Assembly (NCBI GenBank): GCA_036852015.1
Contig: JAANDG010000018.1
Span: 310,001-374,000, forward strand
From: Pelodera strongyloides
Taxonomy: Eukaryota > Nematoda > Chromadorea > Rhabditida > Rhabditidae
Reading direction: 5' to 3'
DNA length: 64,000 bases
Below the pieces are notes generated by a model. It did no database searches. It was not told the DNA's origin and saw nothing but the letters and a program-made list of their open reading frames with translations. This document shows positions 49,403-61,170 of the stretch, piece by piece. The number at the start of each line of letters is the position of its first letter. The stretch's first letter is position 1. A program made the position numbers and the translations under genes.

Positions 49403-50717
49403 AAGGTTTGTAATTTTCTAGAATTTAGCGAGCGTGAGGAATCGCAACGGGAGAGGCTGAACAAACTAAAGGATGCCATCATGTAATAAGACGAACTAAA
49501 TACTTTAAGCAACTGTTCACACCACAGTGGTGTCAGCATTTGAAGACATGAGAAACACGTGCATTGTATCTCAGCAAAGCGTGTTACCACAAAATATGTT
49601 CTTCTCTCGGTTTTGCTATCTCTAACGCCCTCTGACCTAGGTCTACTGTAGGTTGTTGAAAAAAAACAAAGGCATTGGTAGTGGTGTTGGATGCAAATTT
49701 TGAATTTCATATAAAAGGTGTGGAACAAAGAGATTGGATACTGGTCGATGGAACAAAGGGTCTCGTAATGTACTTTCCAACACAATATCTTTCAGAAAGA
49801 GACTGCGGTAGAATTGGGACATCTGGACGATTTTTAGATCTACTAACAGCGGACACGCCATTTTCCAGGAACTGTTACAAAGACTACTCCTGGAAATGGT
49901 GGAAGGACTGGCGGTTCAGGTACCACTAATCTACCTTTAGTAGTACTGAATGGAAGCCTTGTGCGTGCAATGCACTTGCGCAACACTGAACCACGAGTTC
50001 AGACACATCGCGTTGGACTATGCAGCCAATTCATTTCCAATGTCACTAACTAAGCCAGGTAATCGTGTACAATGTTGCATTGCGCAGAACCTTGCCTTAC
50101 TACGCGGGCAGCAAACATGCAACCGTAAAATATGAGTTGGACATGTCACGTATAGAAATACGTATAGAAATAAAAGTATGGCATGAACTGAATATTTTGT
50201 GAGCAAAAACTACAGCCTGCTGCACTACGGTAGCATAAAGTGAAAAACATTTTGGTCGTGGAGGGCAGTGGTGGAACATACAGTCGAAAGACAAATGTTT
50301 TTGAGAAGGGCCCTATTGAACTAAGACGAGCATGGCGGAGAGAGAGTGTGAGGAAGAGGGTAGAGATTAGACGGTGGGATTTGGCGAGAGATCGAGAACG
50401 GAAGCCATCGAAGGACAGACGTCTGAATTCAGCGCCCCTGTGCAAGACTTTGTAAAACTGTCTGCAGCCTAGACAATACTCCCGGCAGCTGACAGCATAA
50501 ACAGCTGGAGCGCATGCTGGAAACATATATCCGACTTTCCAAGAAAGATCCCGTCTGCGATTACTCATAACAGTATGCGTCAGGGTAATAAGCCACCTTC
50601 TGATCTTAGAGATTTAAGCCAATATCTTCTTATAATATAAAGGAAAAGAGTTTACTTGGTCTTTTGTCATAAAGAAAATTTTTTATTCACAATCGAATGA
50701 GAACATACAAAATCTTT

Positions 50718-50800
50718 GCCGCTGGCGGGATTCGAACCCACAACAGCACACAATCTCTCGCTTCACAGTCCAACGCTCTAACTGATGTGCTATGCTAGCT
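50718..50800 (-). pseudogene. tRNA-like pseudogene or SINE head (GTG loop)
   Basis: The minus strand has an A-box-like TAGCACATCAGTTAGAGCG, an anticodon-like loop CTGTGAA (GTG, His) and a perfect B box GGGTTCGAATCCC inside a good T-arm (GTGGG/CCCGC). The acceptor 5' strand does not pair with CAGCGGC, the anticodon stem has mismatches and the variable region is about 20 nt long. It is therefore unlikely to be a functional tRNA. It is either a decayed tRNA or the head of a tRNA-derived SINE. Confidence 0.6.
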
Positions 50801-50937
50801 TATCGTAAGGAGAATCCCATCCCTACATACAGCACCTTCAATGGCAAATTTGCATGCTAGCATTAGTCGAGTGGAGATCCAAACTTATTATTATACGTTT
50901 CCACAATCATTACGCTTATTATTATACGTTTCCACAA

Positions 50938-50989
50938 TTCTCCTCCGTGCCACTTACTTGTTTCCACAAGTAAGTGGCACGGAGGAGAA
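50938..50989. repeat. Perfect 23-bp stem hairpin
   Basis: TTCTCCTCCGTGCCACTTAC and three further bases pair without mismatch with 50967-50989 across a 6-base loop TTTCCA. It is immediately preceded by two copies of TTATTATTATACGTTTCCAC. Confidence 0.92.
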
Positions 50990-53814
50990 ACAGAAAGAGT
51001 TAACTTTTTACATTGTAGCAATTCTTTTTTTAAATAGGGAAACAATCGGCCGAAGGCCGATTCCTCCAGTCGGAGAAGAGCCCGTAGCGCTCTTCGAACG
51101 GCTGGTTACCGATATGATAAGTTCTTCGACAAGAAAGGCACAACTGCAAGGATTACAATTTTCAGCTTCTTTTTTTGTGCTCTGACAGCGGTGCATTTCT
51201 GTGGAACTCGTTTCGTTAATAACTATTCCCAACAAAAGTCTTATATAATGCAATCTTTACAGTCATGAGTGCTTAAACTTATAGCTTTCTGAGAAATCAG
51301 AATAACTTTTTTGCTGACCTAAGCCTCTTAATACTTGATGGAGAATATCAATCAACAAATTGACATGGCAGACGGCCATGAAATTTCACCTGTTTCCATC
51401 AGTTGGGGTTATTAATTTTTCCTCTTTTTTTTCTCGAGCAAAGAGCACGTGTTTTTTTATTTGCAAAAGCGATGAATAACTAACCGAAAATCATAGCCCT
51501 AGATTGTTTCTAATTAAACCTAATGAGCACTTCAAACAAAGCGCATATTCTTCTTTCTCGGCTTCTATTTGCTTCTGATATTCTTAATGCGCACATTGTT
51601 TCTGTAAAGGGCATTCACATGCAGGGGCCGCCTGAGTCATGGTAGGCGGTCAGCACGGCACTAAGCTTTACATAAAATAATATCAGTGGCTAGTTCGCAG
51701 AGCACATTAGGACTAGCCCCACTGCACTGACTAAATCGCCCAAAAAAGGTGGATAAAGATAATACGCAGCAGACCAACTAATAAGCTTGCTCACTACCTT
51801 GTGCGTAATTTTCCGAGAATAAGCCCCATTACTATTAGTGATTTAAAAAGGTGAACTATGAAGTTAGTTTTTCTCGTGCATCACCTAATTTGATATATTG
51901 CTATCGTGCTAAAGCGTGATTAAACATTTTTGGAAACACGATTATATGAACATTCCCGATTTCAAGTTTGGAAAACTACAGTAATCTACGAAGAAGAAAA
52001 ACAATATTGTGCTTGCGACAAGATTTGACTTCTCTATAAACCCGAGAGAGACTGAGAACAACATACGATATTGACGACAAATAATACAGTAAGACAAAAA
52101 AAAAAGATAAAATCACAATATAAAAAAATAGTTCACGAATAAGTAAGTGTTCAAATTTCACCAGGAGAGTCTGTTTTCTCAGTTATTCGGTAGAATCATT
52201 AGATCAGAATAGAAATGTCTAATCCAAATAGAGAAGCATGCATAACCTTTCTTGCTACTTTCTTGCAATTTTGGTATTTATTCTATAATGTGTCGTTCAT
52301 TACAGAATGGGATGTTTCGCCCATTCCGAGAATGACTGAATGAGACAGAAGCTAGATAAGTAGAGGTATGAAAAGAGTGCATGATTTCAACTATTCATGG
52401 AAGTACCTAGGATCAAATATGTCAGTTACTTTAAGGAATTAAGGGAATTATAATGATGGTTTAAAACGTTTGATGCTCGCTACATGGCATGACAAATACA
52501 AATTCCGTATGCATGTTTTATGTTTTATTGGACATGTATAAGTATACACGTGATCAACAGTTCTCTAAAACACACCATTCAGGTATGAAAGCATGAAAAA
52601 CATTCGGACTCATGGTAAGAACATGTCAGAAAGCATAAAGATCGGTCTGGGTTTTGTCTATCATGTCCCACGCCCTGGTTGAATAGTAGCCAATAAGGAT
52701 GGGCACGGCAGCTCCGCCCAAAAATAAGAGGGACGCCAGAATAAACATATGTCGCGAATTGGGTGACGTCTACCTTAAGTTTAAACAATTCTTTGCAATT
52801 TGTTCAATAGAAGAAACATAAGTCAGCATGTACTGAAGAAGATAGGGTGTTGAGGTGGATTAAAAAGAATCGTTTATCGCATGTAGTATATGACAGTGAT
52901 AAATTGAGCTCGCTACAAAACAGTGTGGAAAAGTAAATTAAAAGGAAAATAGAGAAACGCAAACAGGCTGGGCACATGGATTCGGGGTTATATGATGGAA
53001 AAGTACCATATAGAAGTCAGGCATCGAATAAAATGCTAAACGCGGAAAAGCGCGATTCGGGGTGTGCATGCAAACAGGCAAAGAGCTGGAAACGATACCT
53101 CTTCAAGTGTTTACCGTATGCTCTCCGAGCAATCTATAGGGCCCCCTACCGTACTAGAGCATTCGAAATGCATTGGGGGAAATGACCAGGGGAAATGGAG
53201 AAGAACACCAATACGGAAGCACTAAGTGACCATGCGCTGAATGATCAGGAATTATTTCGGAACTTGTTATATAGATTGAATTGCGCTGCTTTTGAAAGAA
53301 ACAAAGTAAATTCACGAAGGCAAAGCATAATTAAGAAAGAATACACGCGTAAACCACATGGATTGCCTTACTCAGTTTAACACAGTACATACCAAAACGA
53401 AAATTAACATTTTGAAAAACAAAGCTGCTTCCTTAAATTCCTTCCTAGGAACACTGACATATTATTGTGTATTTCAAACTAGCATACTAGCGGGACAGTG
53501 ATAGCCACGACTGAAAAAATCCGTACTCTTTTGGGTTGTATGTAGGTAAACAGGTAGTGGTTTAATAATAGACTGGACTGTGCCACAATACAGTACGATA
53601 GCTAGCAGGACATGCAGTTCCAACTGGGCGTTTTTTGGAGTTAGTGCACATCTTTTTCTCGCTCAGTCTTTTAATCTATCAAACATAAACATATTTTCGG
53701 ATTTTGTGCAACATAGCGAGTCGATGAGCTATGCCTTAGCGTTTTGTTTCCGATGTCAAAAGTGGTATGGCTCTCTGCAACGCTGATGTTTTTGCGGGCA
53801 ATTTTGGAATAAAA

Positions 53815-53880
53815 TAAACCGGGATTTGAATCCGCAATTCTCGCCGAAGTTATCCTTGGGCGCTAGTTAGCTTATCCTTA
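53815..53880 (-). pseudogene. Second tRNA-like fragment
   Basis: On the minus strand GGATTCAAATCC resembles a B box with one mismatch, and it is preceded by AGCTAACTAGCGCCCAAGG, which resembles an A box. Both this and the 50.7-kb copy are preceded by ATAAGCTA. No complete cloverleaf can be drawn. Confidence 0.35.
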
Positions 53881-56800
53881 ATTAAGTTGTATATTGTTAA
53901 TGCTCAGGTTCTGTTATGCGGATATGTTCCTACAATCTGATCCTTTATTATATGATCACTTGCTGAGACACCCAAAATTGAAGGAATACAACTAAAAAAT
54001 GCTTCTCCACCGATGCGCAAACACAGCAACTATTACACTGTCGTATAAATTCACAAAGGAGAGGAATGCGGCTAATATTCAAATCTCTGCGGATGAAGCC
54101 CTCTTAGACAATATGCGTAAAGTTCCTTCCCGATATTGAAGCAATGTTGACGTAAACAAGCAGTCTGGTTAGAAACAATGGGGGAATGGCTAACAAAGGT
54201 TGGATCATTTAAGAGACAAACAAACGTCTGTATTTATCTCATTTGGGTGCTCACTCATGACGGATCTTTAAGACGACACTGAATAACAGCAGCAGATTTT
54301 CACTGCATAATAAGCGCGGCTAATTCCTGGAAAATAATGTGCGATGTTGATAATCTTATTGTCGCGATAGCGGATTATTTTTTTTCACAATTTCAAAATA
54401 AAGCGTCCTGTCCAGACAGTGCACATTATGGTGTTTTCCGGCTAGCCGCAGACAATGTGTGCGTACGCATAAACAAGGTAATAAGTGAAATATTGAATCA
54501 ACTGCATGAAAGGCAAAACATCAGAAAGCAAACTGTGGGAAAGACAAATGTAAATGTAGTGAAGGTGAAAGAAAAGCCTGTTCCTCTATAACAATTAAAA
54601 ACAATAACCAAGCGATTCCCCTTAAGCTCCTAGAATGCTTTGCAATTGCAACAAAAAAAATATGTTGATGTGCGGCTAAATTACGTTTATTTATTGACGC
54701 TCTTCTTGTTATTAATATAAAAGTGACGGTGCTAGAAATATTGAAAGGCTTTTCATAAATGTGGATGTCTCTTTGTGTTGTCGTGAATGACAAGAAACAA
54801 ATCAAATGTCTGCTTGCAAAGGCTTAATCCGCAGCCGGGATCAATTAATTATTTTCTACATTGTTCATCATTAGATGAGTCCAACTACATGGGCTTGCAC
54901 CATTTCCAATCACGTGATGACGTAGCGTCACGACAAGAATCAAAAAAGTAATCTTTTCCGTAGAGACTGTTGTTTTGTCTGGAACATGAACAGTAAGTGC
55001 GTATGTGATGCATGACGTCTGGGATATGTTGCTTGGATGTTTGCCTCCTTTTCTAGTATCATTCACTCGCACACACAAATTTACAGTGTTGCCCACGAAA
55101 AACGGCTAGACGCTTTGGTGTCAAAACAAAAAGGACAATACAGTTTTCTCTCTCTTTTCTCGCACCAAATATATTCTTTTCCCTCTTTCTCCCTCCCTTT
55201 CCTCTGCATTTTGCTCACTCCCACACGCTTTCCCCGATAATGTACCTTTGAACTACCATTTGTCGCTCCAAGTTATAATCTGATCTCTCTAACACCCTCT
55301 CTTTGTGCCTCTCTATCGTTGTTTATGCCTGTAAAGCCTCAAATACCGTATGTTTGTCTAGGTCTATGATTTTCACATTTCGCACGAGGAAACATTGCCA
55401 AAATGTTTTCGAATTGTTTCCTTAATCCAGACTGCCTATGGAGTACATAGTGAAAAAAAGCAGAAAAACAGAGTGACTGCCTGCGTTGCGAGTAATGAGC
55501 GCTCAAATAGTATAATAGGAAAAGGGACTGTTTTATCAAACCATTTTTTTGTGTCCTGCAGACTACTCTTAACATCAAGCAACAATGCTTGTGAAAAACT
55601 AAAAAAAAAGTTAATTAGTAACTTGTATTTGTTAATCCGTAATCAGTAATCTCTGACGCATTTGAACATATTATTACAGTGAAAAAATAATAATTCCAAG
55701 AAATTTCCGGCACACGAAGAATGTTCCTGATTAGATTTTACAGGCTTTTTCCTTTTAGAACAGGAAATGTACAGGGCCCGATTTTGGCCAAGGTTTTCTA
55801 TACTACAATTATGCAGAGTAACACCAGCTACAGGTCAATGTAAAACAGAACATATGAGTGTAGGACTATGTATAACATAGCATATGAGTAAGACAATACA
55901 TATAAAAATGGTTATGTAAAAATTCTGCTTAATCCGTTGTTTATTTGATATGAATACTAACTTATATTTGTGATCTAAAGTGTGTCTTGTCCTAAAAGTT
56001 TGAATGTGTATAATCTCTTGAAGGTGATATTATAAAGAAGGGCCTCGGCCGCCTTTGGAGACAACCTGCGATTCGCAGAAAAGTGTCAGTTAGTAGTGAA
56101 ATTTAGTCATCTTTCCAAGTAAGCACTTAGTTAACAAACCAAAAAAACTGCTGCAAAGTCATCTTGATCTTAAGAATTAAAGCAGAATCCCCACGAATTT
56201 GATAGATTGTGAACGGTTTGTAGCAATTAATGCTGTCTCATAAGATGTTTAGATTGAGAGAAGGATGTAACGAGCAAGTAATAGAGAAAACTTTGGACGG
56301 CAGACGAAAAGTGGTTAATTCGGAAAACTGTGACATTTCACACAAGCAGAATCTTCTTAAAACCAAGAATTAAGTGAATCACAGCATTTCTTAATTGCAC
56401 AAACAGTTAAAACAGCAACGGATTGATTGTCAAATAGCCCACAAACGTTGGTTTGGGAACACTTAAAAACATGTTGTGAAAACATGTCAGATGATTAGCA
56501 TATGCGGCTACAGTCAGCGGACTTGTGAGCCATCTTTTTATGTTGTCCTTGGCCCGCGGGATATACCCATAGAATGCAGCTAACCGTCTGTCGGTAGCTA
56601 TCGCTATACGCGATCTCAACCACAGTACAACTTGAGGATAAAAAGGTTTCACAAGGGCAGTACTCTAGTCAGAAAGACTAGCAAAAAAAGGCAGTGCAAT
56701 ATGCACCGTTCGCAAAACGACCTCGATATGTGACAGCGGAATAGTTGCGAATTAACAAAATGACAATTGTGTAAAAACACTGTTTTTCATGGAGTCGTTC

Positions 56801-59357
56801 AGTAAATGACTTTCAATAAGATGTGCTGTACTGCAATGTGTTTAATTGAATGCGAAGCGTCACAATGTAATAAACGAAGCTAATTTTATTTGATAGAAAT
56901 AATATACTCAAAGTTCTGAGCATTAGCGAGTTTTCGTCCCAAATCGACCTCGACGGTGGATGTCCACGAAAACCGTTATGAAAAGACGTTTGAAGAAAAA
57001 ACAAAGTTATTGCACATACATATGGAACTACATATACATACGCGCATACACATGAAATGTATACAGCAATTATGCATATTAAACACATGTTGCTTTATGC
57101 CTCCAAAGATATGCACAGTCGTGCACAGACGCTGGTATGTTACGTCAAAAAGTATATGAAGCATACGAACACTTTCCTCAAACTTAGCACCGAAATCACT
57201 TCGCATACATCATATTTTTACTATTTTACTCGTTCGTAATTTCTATTGTAAAAGGTAACTTCAGCTACCTTGTTATAAAACCGGTATATTTTAATCATTT
57301 TTGTCGTACCATTGTATCGAGCCGCATGCAAAAGCGTATGAAATGCAATTTATATTTCTGTCTTTGCGCTAACAATTGGACGTGTGTGTTTGAGCTTTTC
57401 TCTCGAATACATTATTACTTGTATGCGGCAATCAATTATCATAAATAAAAAAATAATTTCAAAAGATAACGAGTATTGAAATGGTTCACTCGTCCTCCAA
57501 CTGTAATCAGGCCCAGTTGGAGGCGGAGGAATACTGTAGATTTAAAAAGAAAATGTTTCGGAATGGAACCACGAATGAAGTCCGTGCACAACTTATAATG
57601 AATGCATAATTGAACATGAACACCTTGTTCACCTGAGCTTGTGGTAGGCAGAAAAAAATCGAATAGGCCTTGACAAAGTAGGTTGCTTGTGTGTGTAATG
57701 GGGATCGTTTTTTTGTGCGTGCTAATGATAAGCAGACCCGCATTTTCACCAACTTTGTCCGGAGTGTTCCCTCTCAAGAATGAAAAAGGAGAGAACCGTT
57801 CAAATACAAATGCACTTGTACAGTACGTAGATCAGTGGGCCTGACAAAGACTGCGCTCTCAGTTATGTTCATTTGGCGCTGTGATACACAAATATTGATA
57901 CAACATATCGAGTCAATTGGGAAGAGATTCAATATAGCATGAATATGTTATTCTAATTTTTTAACTCTACGCCTCAATTTTCTGAGCTAAGTAAACGAAT
58001 GTGAATTTTTCGAAAATTACAGTTGCATACATTCCAGTTCCAGGAAGATACTTGATGCTGCGATGAGTCCAACGGATAATCGGATAATAAGCTTGTTCGT
58101 AGACTGAGCACAAAATTGAGAAGTTGGTTTGCATTTTTGCACTTCGGATTACCAAGTATTGTTAAATTGGACAGGCGTAATGCATTGGATCAGTGGACAC
58201 AAAAAAAAAATACAGAAAAAAAACAAGAGGAGCACGCTAGTTCCACAGAGGGAGCTGATTGACTAGTTTCTTATGGTAGCTAGACAGTTGAGACGAGGAG
58301 TGAATGAATATACAACAGTAGCAGCTAATCAATAAGTTCTTCATATCAATTTGTTGCTTCGATGTTGATGCAAACAATAAATACGATACTTTCTCAGTTT
58401 GCAGTACGTACCCTTTTCCATTGTTTTCTTCACAACGCGACTTTCTAGACTTGCATAGACTATGCGTGCATCCAGTCGAATTGTTGTTAGTCCAAATCAG
58501 TGTGAGGTGCTCATTGGACGACGGACCATCTTCTTGCTCACAAAGCCTGTAAACAAGTAAAGGGATTTATTTTGTTGGAAGTGGTGGACTAATACGGTGG
58601 TCTGCGCACGTATTACCAATTATGTGAAACCTCATAATTTGCAGCTGGCTTTTTTATCTGTGTAAAATAATCCAATAAAGCAAAAAGCAGCTCAAATTAG
58701 TGATACAACAAACGGTCATATGTTTCATTGTGAAAGAATTAAAAAGAATACACTGAGGAAACTTGACCGGTGCGCGGCCTACACCAGGCCCGAAAAAGGT
58801 GGGCCGCCTACACCTCGCCTACACCAGGCGCACCTCTCGCCCAGAGAAGGAGAGTGGCTCGTGTGACATGAAAAGGTGGGCGGCTCGTGGGCCTGAGGTG
58901 CGCCTGGTGTAGGCCTGGTGTAGGCGAACAAAAATACATAAAGTTACACAGGTAAGTGTCTCTCTATCGCTCGTTTCTACGCAGCCAAAAGAGACTTGTC
59001 GCATTTCGTGCAAGCGGCATTCTCGTTTTTCTTCGAAAATAACTCATTTATGTTTATTATTGTCTGTATTTTTTATTGTAGTGTTATTTCTTTTGTCGCT
59101 TTATTGTTAGACACTCAATTAGGTTCGTAATAACCGTGCTACCCAGCTATTGGCTGTGTTAATTGTGCCATGTTTAATATTTGCTTGTGAAATTTGTTCA
59201 TTGTTTGCTTGATTTATTTATCACTAAATCGGGCGTAAGTTATGAACAAATTCTGCATGCAATACACTATAAAGTTACGATAACGTTTATATTGGTCAAC
59301 AAATGTTTGTTTTGCTGTTCTATATTACTACCGACTTGTGTTTAAGTTTAACTTTAG

Positions 59358-59840
59358 GGAAAGAATCTGCGTAAACCACAGGATAGCGAGTGTCATTCCT
59401 TCGACGAGAATGCAGGAAAATAAGGTTGTCTGTAAAGGTAAGCGTTTGGTTACGAAAATGATAATACCGTTTCTTTCTTTTTTTTCAGCATGAAGCATGA
59501 AGATGAAGAGGGTATTATTTTATTGAATTAGGAAGTAGGATCGGTTAAAAAACGTATTTATTATCTAATAAAGATTGTTAGCTTATACTTATTTACTCGA
59601 ATCAAATTTCAGAGAGTTAACGCGCAATCGATTCATTCTTGATTGACCGAAATGATGTTTACAAGTCCGTCATACTGTAAAGGTGAGCATTTCTGAAATT
59701 TGATTTTAATGCTAATTAACTCTGAAACCGATGATACTTTCTGCAAATGTGCGTACCATAGTTCTTTTCAGATATTGGAGAAAATTGATCAGAACAACGA
59801 AGGCCAAATATTACCAGCATGAGCACTGGAAAAGAAACTG
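59358..59840 (+). other. Series of splice-bounded pieces without a reading frame
   Basis: Four segments look like exons by splice signals: about 59358-59438 (after CTTTAG, before GTAAGC), 59490-59511 (after TTTTCAG), 59613-59682 (after ATTTCAG, before GTGAGC) and 59771-59844 (after TTTTCAG). Two end in an identical CTGTAAAG before the donor. Joined in order they do not give a sustained frame, and no protein motif is visible. A spliced non-coding transcript or a dead gene would fit. Confidence 0.2.
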
Positions 59841-60038
59841 GAAAGTGAGTTTTATGAGTAGTATTTTTATTTATGTATCATTATTGCTACCAGTAGTAGT
59901 ATATTTTCAAAGTACGCCAAGTAATCCCTCGTACAATATGGCCAAAAAGTGTGAAGCGTCCCTTTCTTTGCATATCTTGAATATTCTTAACCACAGGCTA
60001 TAGTATTAGTTAGAATTAAAACCACCATTTGGAAATTA

Positions 60039-60062
60039 ATATTATTATTATTATTATTATTA
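60039..60062. repeat. (ATT)n microsatellite
   Basis: About eight ATT units. Confidence 0.95.
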
Positions 60063-60509
60063 CATGTCAGTGGCACTTCGTCAAATCAACGAGGAATGCT
60101 TCAGCACAGAGGGATGCAATGTCGGATGTTGCAGACGCCAAGATGCGTTGTAGAAATACTTGGCTGGTATCTATTTAATAATTTTCAATAGCTTTTTGTT
60201 TCGGTCTATATGTATAGGTTAATTAAAGGGTCAGGCTCACGAGATAAACAATATTTCTATACATATTCCTATTCAAATTGCTTGCCTAATGGCTATACCT
60301 ACAAAATGGCGTTAACGAGTTTACACATGGGAACGCCATTTTGTAGGTGTAGCTATTAGGCAGACAATTAGAACATGTCCGGACACTCCGTATTATCGTA
60401 CATTTGCGTTTAACATACGAGTTAACCAGCGTGTATGCAAATTTAAGATGTTCGCTTATGATACTAGCAAAATGCTTTAATTTGCATATAACCATGCACA
60501 GCTTCCGCC

Positions 60510-60991
60510 TTAAAGGGATGGGCTCACTACAAAATCACCTTGTTTTTATGCTTTAATTTGATTGTACAAAGGTAAACTTAAACAAAGAGCATAAAAAAAG
60601 TTTCTTGAATTACTCCCTAGGGAAGATATTAGGTAAAAAGGGTGAGTATTGATTTATCTTCCGATAACGTGAGTAAACAAGATAAACTAGGGAAGCTAAG
60701 AGATATGGCTGAAACACACTGTTTTTCATTGTTTTAAGTAAAATAAACGATCAAAACTACAGTTTATTTTGCTCAAAACAGTGTGTTTCAGCCATATCTC
60801 TTAGCTTCCCTAGTTTATCTTGTTTACTCACGTTATCGGAAGATAAATCAATACTCACCCTTTTTACCTAATATCTTCCCTAGGGAGTAATTCAAGAAAC
60901 TTTTTGTTATGCTCTTTGTTTAAGTTTACCTTTGTACAATCAAACTAAAGCATAAAAACAAGGTGATTTTGTAGTGAGCCCATCCCTTTAA
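60510..60991. mobile_element. 482-bp near-perfect palindromic MITE
   Basis: From TTAAAGGGATGGGCTCACTA to its complement TAGTGAGCCCATCCCTTTAA the element is two arms of about 230 bases with a loop of about 13 bases (60749-60761). Landmarks match in mirror order: CCCTAGGGAAGATATTAGG, TATCTTCCGATAACGTGAG and CTAGGGAAGCTAAGAGATAT on the left, their complements on the right. Arms differ at only a handful of positions. No open frame. Confidence 0.92.
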
Positions 60992-61170
60992 AGCGAAATA
61001 GCGGCCGGTTTCTGAAACGCATCCTGGACAACTGCATTCTTGTGTATTTATGCGATGTGAGGTCTAATTGGGGTCTAGTTTTTATTCTAATTTTTGCTCA
61101 TTTGCATATGCTGCATAAGAATATTGGTGTACTTGATGTGTTTCAAAAACCGGCCGGTATTTCGCTTTAA
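60988..61170. mobile_element. 183-bp TTAA-flanked MITE abutting the palindrome
   Basis: The left end TTAAAGCGAAATAGCGGCCGG and the right end CCGGCCGGTATTTCGCTTTAA are inverted repeats of about 30 bp, continuing into GTTTCTGAAAC-like sequence. Its left TTAA (60988-60991) is the same four bases as the right TTAA of the 482-bp palindrome. Confidence 0.8.

Larger units (their letters stand above)
49403..58766. other. Gene-poor 9-kb region
   Basis: Several medium open frames occur (minus 50146-50568, plus 49675-49929, plus 52976-53185, plus 54337-54591, minus 56407-56652), but none has splice-consistent neighbours or a motif I recognise. Supported contents are a tRNA-like pseudogene at 50718-50800, a weaker one at 53815-53880, a perfect hairpin at 50938-50989 and a doubled TTATTATTATACGTTTCCAC at 50884-50937. 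The first kilobase presumably holds the zinc-finger promoter. Confidence 0.45.

Noticed and set aside
49675..49929. 84-codon plus-strand frame upstream of the zinc-finger gene
   Set aside because: Reasonable amino-acid mix but no splice signals, no motif and overlap with an open minus-strand frame. Likely chance.
50146..50568. 140-codon open frame on the minus strand (starts MSNRRRDLSWKVG)
   Set aside because: It is the second-longest open frame in the window but has no recognised motif, no splice-consistent extension and an open frame on the opposite strand over the same bases. The zinc-finger gene does not need it as an upstream exon.
50718..50800. Functional tRNA-His
   Set aside because: The GTG loop and B box are good, but the acceptor stem pairs at only about three of seven positions and the anticodon stem has mismatches.
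56407..56652. Minus-strand frame with RIAIATDRRLAAFYGYIPR
   Set aside because: Somewhat coding-like but isolated, without splice continuity or a recognised family.
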